A DNA stretch of 64,000 nucleotides from Ignavibacteriales bacterium (GCA_021740915.1 JAIOYW010000013.1:106329-170328); one strand, 5' to 3'. Positions 35,804 through 45,972 are shown, numbered from the stretch's first letter. Translations and numbers: made by a program. Notes: generated by a model not told the origin, from the sequence alone.

Positions 35804-37804
35804 ATGTTCCGTCTTTTAGCCGCTTTTTTTATTCCGCTGGCACTATTTGGTCAGTTCTGGCAGCCTGTTGACACATTGTTTAATCCTTCCGGAATTACAC
35901 TTAAAAGTTTCTCTGCGCCATTTTTTTATGATGTTGATCTGGACGGAGCCCAGGATATATTCATTGGGAATCTTTCAGAATATACTGATTTTTATTTCGG
36001 CATCAAAGGAACTACCCCACCGGTTTATCAAAAAAATGATTCCATTCTGTCATCGGTTTATTCCGGCGGGACTCAGTTCACCAACTCTGATTATCCTTTT
36101 ATGGCTGATCTTAGCGGAGACGGCTTACCAGACCTCCTTATAGGCGGTTATAATGGCGTTAAATATTATGTGAACCGGGGAGATTCGACAAACCCTTTCT
36201 GGGCTCCGGATTCAACTGTGTTTCAGAATGTTAATGCTGTTATCGGAACTGACGCCAAGCCGGTACTTGTTGATATTGATAATGACGGCGATCTCGATCT
36301 TTATTGCGGTATTGGTGAATCTCTTTTTGGCGGACCAGAACCGGGTATTACAATGGCTTTCAGAAATATTGGTTCCGCCAGAGAACCGAATTTTGAACAG
36401 GACAATACTCTTGTAACCGGAATCGCTGATGTCGGTCGAAATTCTTATCCGGCATTTGCTGATCTTAATGCAAATGGAACAATTGATCTGCTGATAGGAA
36501 GGGACTTGCAGACTTTTGTCTATTATACGAATACCGGAACTCCGGAAAGTCCGGTATGGACGAACAATTCTTCATTTTTTTCATTTACGGAAAGCAGCAC
36601 TTATTGGAAAAATCCTGTTTTTGTCGATATTGACAATGACTTTGATCTTGATCTTGTTTATGGCACTTCAAATGGTAATATTTATTTCTACCAGAACAAA
36701 GGAACTCCCCAGACTGCACAGTTTCAGTATAATTCTTCATACTTTTTTATTGTAAAAAATACCAACTCCGGCGCATCTGTTTCGTTCGCAGATTTTGACG
36801 GGGATGGCGATAAAGATTTCATAAGCGGAAATGCACTTGGTGATTATGTGTATTTCAAGAATTACGGCAATAATTCTAAACCTTATTTCAGAAGAGCGAC
36901 TGCCGCCTTTACAAATATCAGACAGGAGAGCAGCTATTCAAAACCAGTATTCTATGATGTTGATAAGGATGGTGATTATGATATTGTTTCAGGTGCATTA
37001 AATGGTAAAATTTACACTTACGTAAACAATGGAACATCTTTTACAAGAAATGATTCATATTTCGGATTCGTGGACGTTTCATGGAGCAGCGTACCATCTT
37101 TTGCCGATATTGATGGGGATGGCGATGATGACCTTCTTGTCTCAGGTGAAAGTTCTGCTGATTATTCGCTGTTTATTAATGACGGGAGCAATAATTATTC
37201 ACTTGATAATTCCCTCCTTTCAGGAATAACTTTTCCGAATTATTCTTCCTCGGTATTCGCTGATATCGATAACGATGCCGATTATGATCTTGTTACAGGC
37301 AGAATTTCCGGCTCCATCAATCTTTGGGAAAATATCGGAACCCCTTCATCTCCGCAATGGACACAAAACACAGAAATATTCGCGGGTATCGAAGTTGATC
37401 AGAATGCTTTTCCTGCCATTACTGATCTGGATGGTGATACCAGAAAGGATATGGTCATTGGAGAATATAACGGCAATTTTTCTTACTATGTGAATCTTTT
37501 TTCTGCAACAAATATAGATGATAAATATTCCTCCTCACCGGGTTGGTTTGATCTTTCCCAGAATTACCCGAATCCGTTTAATCCGGAAACAACGATTGAA
37601 TATACACTGAAGAAGAGGGAACATGTAAATCTGAAAGTATATGACCTGCTGGGGTGTGAGATTGCATCTCTTATTAATGAGGTGCAGGAAGCAGGAAGCT
37701 GCCATGTTCGTTTTTTTGCGAAAAATTTACCCGCCGGCGTATATTTTTACACGCTCCGTACGGGGGATTTCTCTCAAACAAAAAAAATGTGTCTTTTAAA
37801 GTGA
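35804..37804 (+). CDS. Secreted T9SS protein with about ten FG-GAP/VCBS repeats
   Basis: The 666-aa protein has a short signal peptide (MFRLLAAFFIPLALFG). About ten Asp-rich blade motifs follow (YDVDLDGAQDIFIG, ADLSGDGLPDLLIG, DIDNDGDLDLYCG, ADFDGDGDKDFISG, ADIDGDGDDDLLVSG and others), spaced about 50-60 residues, as expected of one or two calcium-binding propellers. The end is a T9SS sorting domain (SQNYPNPFNPETTIEY, LKVYDLLGCEI). It should be surface-exposed or released. No catalytic motif is seen; adhesion or ligand binding is the usual guess. The ATG has AGG a few bases upstream. Confidence 0.87.
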   Translation: MFRLLAAFFIPLALFGQFWQPVDTLFNPSGITLKSFSAPFFYDVDLDGAQDIFIGNLSEYTDFYFGIKGTTPPVYQKNDSILSSVYSGGTQFTNSDYPFMADLSGDGLPDLLIGGYNGVKYYVNRGDSTNPFWAPDSTVFQNVNAVIGTDAKPVLVDIDNDGDLDLYCGIGESLFGGPEPGITMAFRNIGSAREPNFEQDNTLVTGIADVGRNSYPAFADLNANGTIDLLIGRDLQTFVYYTNTGTPESPVWTNNSSFFSFTESSTYWKNPVFVDIDNDFDLDLVYGTSNGNIYFYQNKGTPQTAQFQYNSSYFFIVKNTNSGASVSFADFDGDGDKDFISGNALGDYVYFKNYGNNSKPYFRRATAAFTNIRQESSYSKPVFYDVDKDGDYDIVSGALNGKIYTYVNNGTSFTRNDSYFGFVDVSWSSVPSFADIDGDGDDDLLVSGESSADYSLFINDGSNNYSLDNSLLSGITFPNYSSSVFADIDNDADYDLVTGRISGSINLWENIGTPSSPQWTQNTEIFAGIEVDQNAFPAITDLDGDTRKDMVIGEYNGNFSYYVNLFSATNIDDKYSSSPGWFDLSQNYPNPFNPETTIEYTLKKREHVNLKVYDLLGCEIASLINEVQEAGSCHVRFFAKNLPAGVYFYTLRTGDFSQTKKMCLLK

Positions 37805-37902
37805 TGGCGATTTCTTACCGCAGAGACGCAGCGACGCAAAGGAAGTAAATAATTGCTTATTTTCTTTGCGTCCCTGACTGCGAGAGCATTTTTCCTCCGG
37901 AT
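37805..37902. repeat. Inverted repeat between convergent genes
   Basis: GACGCAAAG near 37833 pairs with CTTTGCGTC near 37866, within a longer imperfect match of the CGCAGAGACGCA type. It lies between two convergent T9SS genes and may act as a two-way terminator, though neither side has a long T run. Confidence 0.4.
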
Positions 37903-40900
37903 TTATTTTACCAGATTCATTTTAATTCTTTCCGAATAACCGCCCGACCGCATTTCCAGGATATAAATCCCGCTGGCTAAGTCGGAAGCGTTAAAATCGA
38001 CCGAAAACGCGCCTACGTTTTTCCACCCGCTGATCAGTGTTTTCATTTCCCGTCCCAGTATATCATATACTTTAATCGATACATTGCCAGCAGACGGTAG
38101 CGAAAAATTGATTCTGGTATTGGGGTTAAAGGGATTGGGATAATTCTGACTCAAAGAATAGATTCCCGGCTTTTCCGGATTTTGCTTTAAGGAAGTTAGT
38201 ACATTTACAGGAACTGACGTTACTGTATAAATGGGATTGCTGGTCCCTCCGTTAACGCCGACTGTGACAATGTAATAATAATAATTCTCGTCCGGGCTGG
38301 CATTTTCATCATCAAACGCATAGATTCCCGGCTCTGTTTCGAAAATCATTTTAAAAACACTGTCTGCACGGTCAGCTCTGCGATAAATTCTGTAGTATTC
38401 TGAAGAGTTGCCGGAGGCTGAAACCCATGTAAGATTTATAGCCGGATTTTTTGATAAAATTCTGAATTCTGCCGGCGGGAAGGGTGGTTCGGAAATATTG
38501 TAGCCTGAAGAATAATTAGAAAGCGCATTTGCCCAGGTTTTCATCAGAGAGTCTTTTCCGGTGAGTACAGCAGTGTTTTTAGCTATACGGTCAATCGTGC
38601 CCTCTTTGTATTCCCTGCCGATTCTAAGACATTCGCTCCGGCTCAGACCTGCAGCACCTTCCGCAATTACAATCGTAATATCTTCTCCGGGGACAAGATT
38701 ATAAGGACCATATCCAGTAGCTGCCGAGAAGCCGCCGCTCGATCCGAGACTTGCATCGTTCGCTGCATTGGCAAAATCCCCGGACGGCTCCACTGCCCAT
38801 GCATGTCGCGGACTTCTGTGTCCCCGGGTCATTTCAGTATATTCTGAGACCATTTTAGGGATATTGTACGGATCATTATTTACTGTAATTGGAGAATCGC
38901 TATCAAGATAAGAAGTTGTGGCTGGCTGGCCCGGGTCATCAGCAGTAATTGATGCAGATTGGTCGGCATGTAAAGTAAGTGTCCCGATAAACTGTGCGGC
39001 GCCCAACCTTCCGACGGTATCTCCGGGTAAATTATATGGTAATGCCGGCTGCCAGATCGGCGCGCCAATATTGTCATATGTATTGAACTGCGAATATCTG
39101 CCATGCCAGGCAAACTGAGTCCTGAAATTTTCTCCTGCCGGATCTGGCAATACCCCGTCACCTCTTCCGTCTATCATCGTGTTGATTCCCCAGCCGGTTG
39201 CATTTCCGATAACATATCGTGAATCTCTGTTAATTGCGTATCTGTTAAGGAAATATATCATTACTCCATTCAGTGTGTTACCCGGCAACTCAATTATTCC
39301 ATCTCCGTTTGTATTTCCGGTATTTGTAAACTTATACTCCGTAATTATGTAATTATCATGTTCTAAACTGGAAAATTGCATAATTTTTCTTTCCATGGTC
39401 AGACCAAGCTGTGTATTTACCTCATTAAGGATCATTCGTTCCGGTAATAAATTTGCGTCCATCGAATCGTATTCTGCGGGATATAGAGATGAGGACACGC
39501 CGTTAACCACTATTGATGGCGGCGTAAATTTATTTATAACTTCAAATTTTACTGGGAAAAATTCGTTTTCCCCTTTTACTCTCGGGCCGCAGTGTACGAC
39601 CTTATTCGGATAAAAATTTCCGCTCTCGTCTGTGAAATCAGCGGCTCCCAGCCAGAGTCCTTTAGATGCCTGCATATCCTGGTTTTTATATAATGCAGAG
39701 TACCTGGCACCGGACTGCTGGTTTGGCTCGATTCCCTCTTCTACTTCCATACCCATTGAAGAATACCAGTTGACAAAAGAACCTGCATTCATCCAGACAT
39801 TTCTCAATTGGGGCGAAAAAACGAATGTACCTCCCTTTAATTCTGCTGCATTGCGTTCATCATCAACAATATAAAATGAAAAATCTACTCTGTCCCCGGG
39901 ATTATTATTAATAAGAGTTGTGCCAAATTTATTATCGCCCGCAAGGCTGTCAAGGTGAAGTCCATCGTCATACATATTAACGTCAGAAAGCGGTATGTTG
40001 TTGCGGGTTAGTGCGACGTTTATATATCTTACTCCCTGCTCGTCGCCGGCATATGCAGCAAGATGAAAAATGGAGCCGATTTTTTGCGGCACAAAATAAT
40101 AAATAGTTGCCGGTGGAGATGTGTCTTCTGTGGTCGATATTTTGGCAGCCCAAATATTATTTAATCCTGTCCATCTATTGCTTGTAAAAATCAGATATGG
40201 ATAACCATCCCAGGTTGTTACTGAAATATTTCTATCATTATTTACAAAATATGTGAGTTGAGTTTCCTCGGACCAGTTTAATCCATCATCAATGCTTTTG
40301 ATATAATTAATATCATCCTGAAGAATATTAAAATCGGCGGGTTTTCTAACCTGGTAAAATAAATATGAGTTCCCTGAGTCATCCCGAATTGCTCTCGGTC
40401 TTTCAACAAAGAACGGAGACGATAAAATTGTTTCCGATGGTAACCAGGTGCTCCCTCCGTCTGAACTTTTCTTTTGGTAAATCACATTAATGTTGGTACT
40501 GTAAACAGAAAGGTTCAGGGTATCTGTAGCAAGGAGCGCCATATGAGGACTCCCGATATTCTTACTTTTCCATGTTGCCCCATTATCGGAGCTGTAAAAA
40601 AAATAGTTTCCATAAGAAGAGATATAGATCCTCCCCTCTGGTGATTTAGTAAAAACCGGATTTTGAATGTAAACTGTTCCAATGATGTTTGCCGGCTCTG
40701 ACCAGCTATCGCCGCCGTCATCCGAATAAATTATTTTAGTCGGACTTGATCCTCCAACATTGATCAAAGAATAACTTAGAATTATTCTGCCATCGTTTGC
40801 CGAAATACCGGAGAAGCTAAGAAACCCGGTATTTGAATTTTTCTGAACAATCCCCACGACCCTGCGGGAAGACCAGATTATTCCGCCGTCACTGCTTGAA

Positions 40901-41118
40901 TGTGTATAAATGGTATCATTAGTGGTAGATGACGAATAAAAAACCATCAGGACGCTGTCACCCGCTGAGATAACGGCTGGAATTGACATTATCTCAATAT
41001 TTTTTGAAAATGGCAGCTGGAATGGTTTCGAATAATCTGTCGGATATCCCGCATATTGTGCAAAGCCCATAAAAGGTGTCAGCAAAAACAGAACAAGAGA
41101 ATTAATAAACAGTTTCAT
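37903..41118 (-). CDS. Secreted T9SS protein with BNR/sialidase-like repeats and FN3-like domain
   Basis: The 1071-aa protein has a signal peptide (MKLFINSLVLFLLTPFMGFAQ). An N-terminal propeller carries BNR-type Asp boxes (SSDGGIIWSSRR, SDDGGDSWSEP, SSDNGATWKSK, SSDGGSTWLPS). A long middle region of unknown fold follows, then an FN3-like domain (PPAEFRILSKNPAINLTWVS) and a T9SS sorting domain (SLSQNYPNPFNPNTRINF, IKVYDILGREM). BNR propellers occur in sialidases but also in many non-enzymatic proteins; no sialidase catalytic set is evident. The ATG has GGAG nine bases upstream. Confidence 0.85.
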   Translation of the reverse strand: MKLFINSLVLFLLTPFMGFAQYAGYPTDYSKPFQLPFSKNIEIMSIPAVISAGDSVLMVFYSSSTTNDTIYTHSSSDGGIIWSSRRVVGIVQKNSNTGFLSFSGISANDGRIILSYSLINVGGSSPTKIIYSDDGGDSWSEPANIIGTVYIQNPVFTKSPEGRIYISSYGNYFFYSSDNGATWKSKNIGSPHMALLATDTLNLSVYSTNINVIYQKKSSDGGSTWLPSETILSSPFFVERPRAIRDDSGNSYLFYQVRKPADFNILQDDINYIKSIDDGLNWSEETQLTYFVNNDRNISVTTWDGYPYLIFTSNRWTGLNNIWAAKISTTEDTSPPATIYYFVPQKIGSIFHLAAYAGDEQGVRYINVALTRNNIPLSDVNMYDDGLHLDSLAGDNKFGTTLINNNPGDRVDFSFYIVDDERNAAELKGGTFVFSPQLRNVWMNAGSFVNWYSSMGMEVEEGIEPNQQSGARYSALYKNQDMQASKGLWLGAADFTDESGNFYPNKVVHCGPRVKGENEFFPVKFEVINKFTPPSIVVNGVSSSLYPAEYDSMDANLLPERMILNEVNTQLGLTMERKIMQFSSLEHDNYIITEYKFTNTGNTNGDGIIELPGNTLNGVMIYFLNRYAINRDSRYVIGNATGWGINTMIDGRGDGVLPDPAGENFRTQFAWHGRYSQFNTYDNIGAPIWQPALPYNLPGDTVGRLGAAQFIGTLTLHADQSASITADDPGQPATTSYLDSDSPITVNNDPYNIPKMVSEYTEMTRGHRSPRHAWAVEPSGDFANAANDASLGSSGGFSAATGYGPYNLVPGEDITIVIAEGAAGLSRSECLRIGREYKEGTIDRIAKNTAVLTGKDSLMKTWANALSNYSSGYNISEPPFPPAEFRILSKNPAINLTWVSASGNSSEYYRIYRRADRADSVFKMIFETEPGIYAFDDENASPDENYYYYIVTVGVNGGTSNPIYTVTSVPVNVLTSLKQNPEKPGIYSLSQNYPNPFNPNTRINFSLPSAGNVSIKVYDILGREMKTLISGWKNVGAFSVDFNASDLASGIYILEMRSGGYSERIKMNLVK

Positions 41119-41150
41119 TTCGATCTCCGTGAATTCTTGTTTAACTTTGT

Positions 41151-41173
41151 AGGAGCATAAATCAGATGCTCCT
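41151..41173. terminator. Hairpin between radical SAM gene and T9SS gene
   Basis: AGGAGCAT pairs perfectly with ATGCTCCT around a 7-base loop, 33 bases after the stop of the radical SAM gene on the minus strand. There is no T tract, so it may be a leader structure of the next gene instead. Confidence 0.35.
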
Positions 41174-41205
41174 TAAATAAAATCCTTATTGTTGGGAAGT
41201 TTTAA

Positions 41206-42669
41206 CTATTCAATACTCCTTGAATAGCTTTTCTCAATATCTTCCCGATGAAACATATTATATGAACAAAAAGGAATTATTTTTCCGTTTGGGGCAGAAT
41301 AATTAATAAAACAGCGTTCAACTTTTTCACAGTCATAATTATTCAGATCGGAGCCATGATCAAAACCAACAAGCAGAACGCTTTGTTCATGGAACCTGAG
41401 AGCAGCTTCAACTGAGCCGCGCATTAGCATATTATAGAGCAACACAATAATCTTTGGGGTGAATTTAAGTGAGGATTTTTTAATAAGTTTTGGGAGAGTT
41501 TTTAACACTTTTAAAAACATCTTTGTCTTAGAGCGGGGGTCAAACTCAGAGATCATCTGTGCGAGTTTTTCGAGGTCAATAACTCTGTTCAGCGGGATAA
41601 GCTCATTATTGCTTTTTATGATATAAGAAAGTGTAAAGCAAAGCGGATGCACGCTGCATTCAACAACATTTTCGGCATCATGAGATTTTCTTAAATGATC
41701 GAGAAAATTATTTATTATAACTGTTGGAAGAAAATCTGTTTTGTCTATCGCACCATTAAAACTTCGGCCAAGTTCATTTATTCCGTCGGCAGAAGTTATC
41801 CTCGTTTTTAGTAATTCCTCGCTATCAACTCTACCCATAAGCGCAATTGGCTGAAATAATACACCACGCACAGATTTGATATTGTCTGCGGCAAATTTAA
41901 CGATATCTCCGACCTGATGATCATTAACTCCCTTTGCAAGTGTAGGCACAAGAACCACAGTAGGAAAACGGCTTGATTTATGAATATTCTCAATTGCCTT
42001 TAATTTCATCGGCAGGAGATTTTCACCCCTGAGTTTAATAAATGGCTCCGGAGTTACCCCATCAAACTGCAAGTAAATGATATCAACATGGGCTTCATCG
42101 AGTTTTCTGTGATAATCCGGCTCTTCGGCAAGTCTTTTGCCGTTGGTGGCAACAATGATGTGCGAAAATCCTTTTTTGTGCGCCATCCGGCAGATATCAG
42201 GAAAATCTTCCCTGATTGTGGGCTCACCGCCGCTAAAAAGAACAACGGGACAGGGAGGAATCATGTTTCTGAGATTGTCCATCATCTCCGATAGTTCATC
42301 AATTGTGGGTTCGTATAATGCCCTTGATGAATTACACTGTGCAAAACACACGGGACAGGTAAGATTACACTCATTTGTAATGTCAATTATACCGATAATG
42401 GGACTGCTTTTATGCTTCTCACAAATTCCGCAGTCATATGCGCAATTGCCGTGATATTTTGTAATCGGATTTGAAACTCCTTTTCCAGAGTAAAAGCTTT
42501 TCATTAAACGTTTATAAAGTTCTGCATCGCCATAATAAAGATCAGTAAATTCACCGTGTTCCTTACAGGCTTTATGCATAAATATTTTTTCGTCTTTTTC
42601 GTACAATGTAGCAGAGATGGGCTTTTTACAGACCGGGCAGACAGATCGGGTTGTTCTGAGTTTGTTCAT
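41206..42669 (-). CDS. Radical SAM protein of the MJ0619/Tes-like family (COG1964)
   Basis: The 487-aa protein has an N-terminal zinc-ribbon-like part (C11-P-V-C14, C35-K-E-H), an extra cysteine cluster C76/C80/C83 and the radical SAM motif C101-x3-C105-x2-C108 (NECNLTCPVCFA), followed by SGGEPTIREDFPDI. The C-terminal half has more conserved cysteines (ECSVHPLCF, CEKVERCF, PFCSYN). This multi-cluster arrangement is that of MJ0619, a C-methylase of methanopterin, and of tetraether lipid synthase Tes, which joins lipid chains. Bacterial relatives are mostly uncharacterised. The gene seems monocistronic, between a T9SS gene and a membrane hydrolase gene. The reaction here is not known. Confidence 0.8.
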   Translation of the reverse strand: MNKLRTTRSVCPVCKKPISATLYEKDEKIFMHKACKEHGEFTDLYYGDAELYKRLMKSFYSGKGVSNPITKYHGNCAYDCGICEKHKSSPIIGIIDITNECNLTCPVCFAQCNSSRALYEPTIDELSEMMDNLRNMIPPCPVVLFSGGEPTIREDFPDICRMAHKKGFSHIIVATNGKRLAEEPDYHRKLDEAHVDIIYLQFDGVTPEPFIKLRGENLLPMKLKAIENIHKSSRFPTVVLVPTLAKGVNDHQVGDIVKFAADNIKSVRGVLFQPIALMGRVDSEELLKTRITSADGINELGRSFNGAIDKTDFLPTVIINNFLDHLRKSHDAENVVECSVHPLCFTLSYIIKSNNELIPLNRVIDLEKLAQMISEFDPRSKTKMFLKVLKTLPKLIKKSSLKFTPKIIVLLYNMLMRGSVEAALRFHEQSVLLVGFDHGSDLNNYDCEKVERCFINYSAPNGKIIPFCSYNMFHREDIEKSYSRSIE

Positions 42670-42830
42670 TATTGGAATAGTTTTTCATTAATAAAATAGC
42701 TTTAAAATATAGTTATATTCCAAAAAAATATTTGTCCGAAAGAAAAATTAAAATGATCCGGGATTATCAAGTCGTTGTTAAACTTAAGCTTATGATCATT
42801 AAAAACTGCAGGATTTATCGTTTTACGTTG

Positions 42831-43496
42831 TTATTCAAACGACTCCCTGTTTCTGTCAGTCCAATAGCCCCACAAAACGAAAAGCCACATGGAAAGAGTA
42901 ACATATGCAATTGGCTCTTCCGAGGTCGGTGGAGGGCCAAATACATTCATCAGGTAGGAAATAAGCAGAAAAGAAACAAGGGAATACAAGGTGAAGCCGC
43001 CTTTATTATTTTTTTTGCGAGTGGTTTTTAAATAAATCCATACTCCGGCAATAAAGATTCCGGTTTCCAGACACAATGTGGCAAGAACGCTGTTCCAGAG
43101 TCCAAGTCCGGCTTTTGTTTCGCTCCAGGGAAATATTGGAAGGTCCGGGCGGTGCGTTAGCAGATCGAGAATCCAGTGGCTGATCACAAGAGAGCCTGTC
43201 ACAATTGCTCCCCGTAAATTCTTTTTCAACAAATAATACACCCCGCCAAATAATATTCCCCAAATCAGGACGCTAAAAAAACTGTGTGAAAATGGATAGT
43301 GTATAAAATTGAGGGGAGTAAACGCGGTGTTTCCAGGATCAATTTTTACTTTTTCTATTCCGAGTATCAAAAAAACAGGCCATAGCAGATCGATAAACTG
43401 GGACGCTGCTATCAGGGTACCGAGAGAAACGCATTTGTCAATTTTTTTAGCTGCAAATGCGGCGCCAAAGTGTCCGATAAACATAACTTTTCCCAT
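42831..43496 (-). CDS. YdjM-like membrane protein (metal-dependent hydrolase family)
   Basis: The 221-aa protein has several membrane segments and the pattern of the LexA-binding inner-membrane hydrolase family: HFGAAFAA near the start, HYPFSHSFFSVLIWG and SHWILDLLTHRPDLP, where His and Asp residues could bind a metal. ATG 43496 and ATG 43484 are both possible; GGGAAAAG precedes the latter. The role is unknown. Confidence 0.7.
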   Translation of the reverse strand: MGKVMFIGHFGAAFAAKKIDKCVSLGTLIAASQFIDLLWPVFLILGIEKVKIDPGNTAFTPLNFIHYPFSHSFFSVLIWGILFGGVYYLLKKNLRGAIVTGSLVISHWILDLLTHRPDLPIFPWSETKAGLGLWNSVLATLCLETGIFIAGVWIYLKTTRKKNNKGGFTLYSLVSFLLISYLMNVFGPPPTSEEPIAYVTLSMWLFVLWGYWTDRNRESFE

Positions 43497-43583
43497 TAAA
43501 GATTATTTTAAGAAAAAGAAAACTATATTTTAAATATATTAATAATCGGACAAGCTGTCATATTAAGTTTTGATTTCCGGGAG

Positions 43584-43613
43584 AAAAAAAAGAGCCGGCT
43601 CAATGTCCGGCTC
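43584..43613 (-). terminator. Rho-independent terminator after the DUF4139 gene
   Basis: GAGCCGG (43592-43598) and CCGGCTC (43607-43613) form a stem with an 8-base loop. In the minus-strand reading it is followed by eight T (43591-43584). It lies seven bases past the stop at 43620. Confidence 0.85.
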
Positions 43614-43619
43614 ATCTCA

Positions 43620-44996
43620 TCAATAATTATATCTGACTTTTATACTCATTTTTTCTTCAGAATCTTTTTTGACGGGTATTTTAAAGCGGATTGTAAATGC
43701 ATCGATTTTCTCATATGGAAACGATGATGATAATATTTCCCAATTTAAACCAAGATGCTTTTCATAAATGATCTCTACGTCCTCAGTCTTGCGGTTCTTA
43801 AATGTCGCTTCAAATGTTTGTTCATTAACACTATTGGTGATCCTTTTATTATCGGTCATCACTTCTTTTGCACGAATATCGAATGCTTCACCTATGCGGA
43901 GTTTTATTCTTTCGTTCTTCGGTGTATGATCAATTCTATCCTCACCTACAAATTCAACTGATTCTCCATCGGACTTATTTACCTGAACTTTCCCCTTTGG
44001 CATCGGAATGCCGAGCCCGTTTTTTTCGTTATTATCAAAACTGATGATCACTTCGATATTATCAAAATCATCGTGCTGCCCTCCGTATCCATAACGGCTA
44101 TCGAAGTAATACATCTTGTTAACATTGATATTTTTTGTTTCAAAAAGCTGAATCTGTTTTGTTTCATTGTTGGCAAGCGTTGAGTTCCGCTGAAGTTTAT
44201 AGATATGATATTCAAAAAACTCCTTCTCCTCAAACTGCGGCGCGGCAACAGCATCATATAGAACTTGTGTTTTCATTCTGGGGGAATAGTTTGTTTCCTC
44301 AATCTGATTAACATCACCTGCAACTAACTTAACGGAAGCGTCGCGGTAAGTCGCGCCTGAATTGTTTGTGATATTTACCCATGCAGTAAGATCCATACTG
44401 GTATCATTCTCATTTAAAAGGGCAACATACCTTGCTTCCCATGTCAGCCCTTTCGTCTGATAAGTGATCTCGGTATTCTGGCGCCCTTCTTTTTCGGATT
44501 CAACAAGCCAGACCAGGGTGGGTTTTGTAATAAGACCTTCGGGCAGTTCTCCCACCGATATCTGGAATTTATTAAGATTCGGAAACATTAAAAGTCCGCC
44601 CTCTTTTTTTTGCAACACAAACTGTCCGCCGTATGGGGAAAGAAGCTTACCTTCTATCAGCTCTCCGTTCTCACCGATCATCTGAATGTCTTTTCCAATG
44701 TATCTCTTTAGAATTTTTTCCAAACTCACGAGATCATACTGGTAGTTTTGCTCAAGAACCCTGCCCTCAAGATCTATCAGCACACTTGAAGGATCGATTT
44801 GCTGAGCAACATCTGAAATCTCGATTTTGGATCTGCCCTTTTTAACATCAATGTTACGGAAATCCCGGACTACCCCAAGATCGGAGTTGTAGATTGTGAC
44901 TGAAACTGATTTCTGATTTACTTCCTGCGCTTTCATATTAAAAACTCCAAAAAGTATAATGACCATTAGGAATGTAATAAAATTTTTCGCTTTCAT
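43620..44996 (-). CDS. Exported DUF4139 domain protein
   Basis: The 458-aa protein has a signal peptide (FITFLMVIILFGVFNMKAQ). It matches the DUF4139 family: VTIYNSDLGVVRDFRNIDV near the N-terminus, TKGLTWEARYVALLNE and DLTAWVNITNNSGATYRDASVKLVAGDVN in the centre, and a beta-rich C-terminus with the EVIISFDNNEKNGLGIPMPKG stretch. The function of the family is unknown; members occur in secreted or envelope proteins. It is probably monocistronic and ends in a clear terminator. Confidence 0.82.
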   Translation of the reverse strand: MKAKNFITFLMVIILFGVFNMKAQEVNQKSVSVTIYNSDLGVVRDFRNIDVKKGRSKIEISDVAQQIDPSSVLIDLEGRVLEQNYQYDLVSLEKILKRYIGKDIQMIGENGELIEGKLLSPYGGQFVLQKKEGGLLMFPNLNKFQISVGELPEGLITKPTLVWLVESEKEGRQNTEITYQTKGLTWEARYVALLNENDTSMDLTAWVNITNNSGATYRDASVKLVAGDVNQIEETNYSPRMKTQVLYDAVAAPQFEEKEFFEYHIYKLQRNSTLANNETKQIQLFETKNINVNKMYYFDSRYGYGGQHDDFDNIEVIISFDNNEKNGLGIPMPKGKVQVNKSDGESVEFVGEDRIDHTPKNERIKLRIGEAFDIRAKEVMTDNKRITNSVNEQTFEATFKNRKTEDVEIIYEKHLGLNWEILSSSFPYEKIDAFTIRFKIPVKKDSEEKMSIKVRYNY

Positions 44997-45051
44997 TTTG
45001 ACTCCGTTTGTGTACTATTCTTAAACATCCGGAGTACTAAAAAGTTCTTGC

Positions 45052-45972
45052 TTATTTCCGCCTGAGCAGATCATTTAATGCATCATTAATATTACTGTAG
45101 CTGAAAACAAAGCCATGTTTCAGCAGCATTCCGGGTAAAACCTTTGCCCCTTCCAGGACTATACTCGCTGCTTCCCCCATCATGATCCTTATCACAATTC
45201 CAGGGACTCTAAAAAATGCCGGTCTTCTTAAAGCTTTTCCCAAAGCTGCAGCGAAATCATCCATTCTGACCGGTTCTGGTGCAGTGGCATTATACATGCC
45301 TTTATAGCCGTCTCTTTCCACTGCATCTGTAAAAATTTTTACTAAATCATTTATATGTATCCACGAGATCCACTGCTTACCTGAGCCGATCGGGCCGCCT
45401 GCAAAAAGTTTGAATGGAACCAGCATTTTTGCGAGCGCTCCGCCTTTCGAATCAAGCACTACGCCAATCCGAAGAAAAACAACTCTGACCCCGGCATTTG
45501 AAAATGGATTTGCAGCATCCTCCCATTGTTTTGTAACATCTGCAAGAAAGCCTTGTCCCTGTGGAGTGTATTCCTGGGCGGTAAGATTAATATTTCCACC
45601 ATAAAACCCTATCGCGGAAGCCCCTATAAAAACTTCAGGCGGGGTATTAATTCCCAGAAAACAGCGGCTAAGTTCCTTGACTGTATTCAATCGGCTGTTG
45701 AGTATTATCTGTTTAAATTTGTTTGTCCATCTGCCCCCCGCCACATTTTCGCCGGCAAGATTAATTATCGTGGTAATATTTAGTCCGGATACGTATTTTT
45801 TATCAGAAAGATTTTCCCAGGTTAAAACATTAACTTCTTTTGGAAATATTTTTTCGGCTCTCTCTTTGGATCTGGAAAGAACATAAACAGTGTGTCGGCG
45901 TCTAATTAGTTCATCAGTTAGCCGGGAACCAATTAGTCCTGTTGCCCCGGTTATTAATATGTTTTTAGTCAT
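45052..45972 (-). CDS. TIGR01777 family NAD(P)-binding epimerase-like protein
   Basis: From the ATG at 45972 the product is 306 aa and opens with the nucleotide-binding motif ILITGATGLIGSRL; the frame's earlier ATG at 46059 would add a hydrophobic lead and overlap the divergent gene. IINLAGENVAGGRW and GASAIGFYGG (active-site tyrosine region) and the C-terminal DUF1731-like part (LRRPAFFRVPGIVIRIMMGEAASIVLEG) define the SulA/YfcH-like family. The substrate is unknown. It starts 46 bases from the divergent DUF5686 gene. Confidence 0.87.
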   Translation of the reverse strand: MTKNILITGATGLIGSRLTDELIRRRHTVYVLSRSKERAEKIFPKEVNVLTWENLSDKKYVSGLNITTIINLAGENVAGGRWTNKFKQIILNSRLNTVKELSRCFLGINTPPEVFIGASAIGFYGGNINLTAQEYTPQGQGFLADVTKQWEDAANPFSNAGVRVVFLRIGVVLDSKGGALAKMLVPFKLFAGGPIGSGKQWISWIHINDLVKIFTDAVERDGYKGMYNATAPEPVRMDDFAAALGKALRRPAFFRVPGIVIRIMMGEAASIVLEGAKVLPGMLLKHGFVFSYSNINDALNDLLRRK

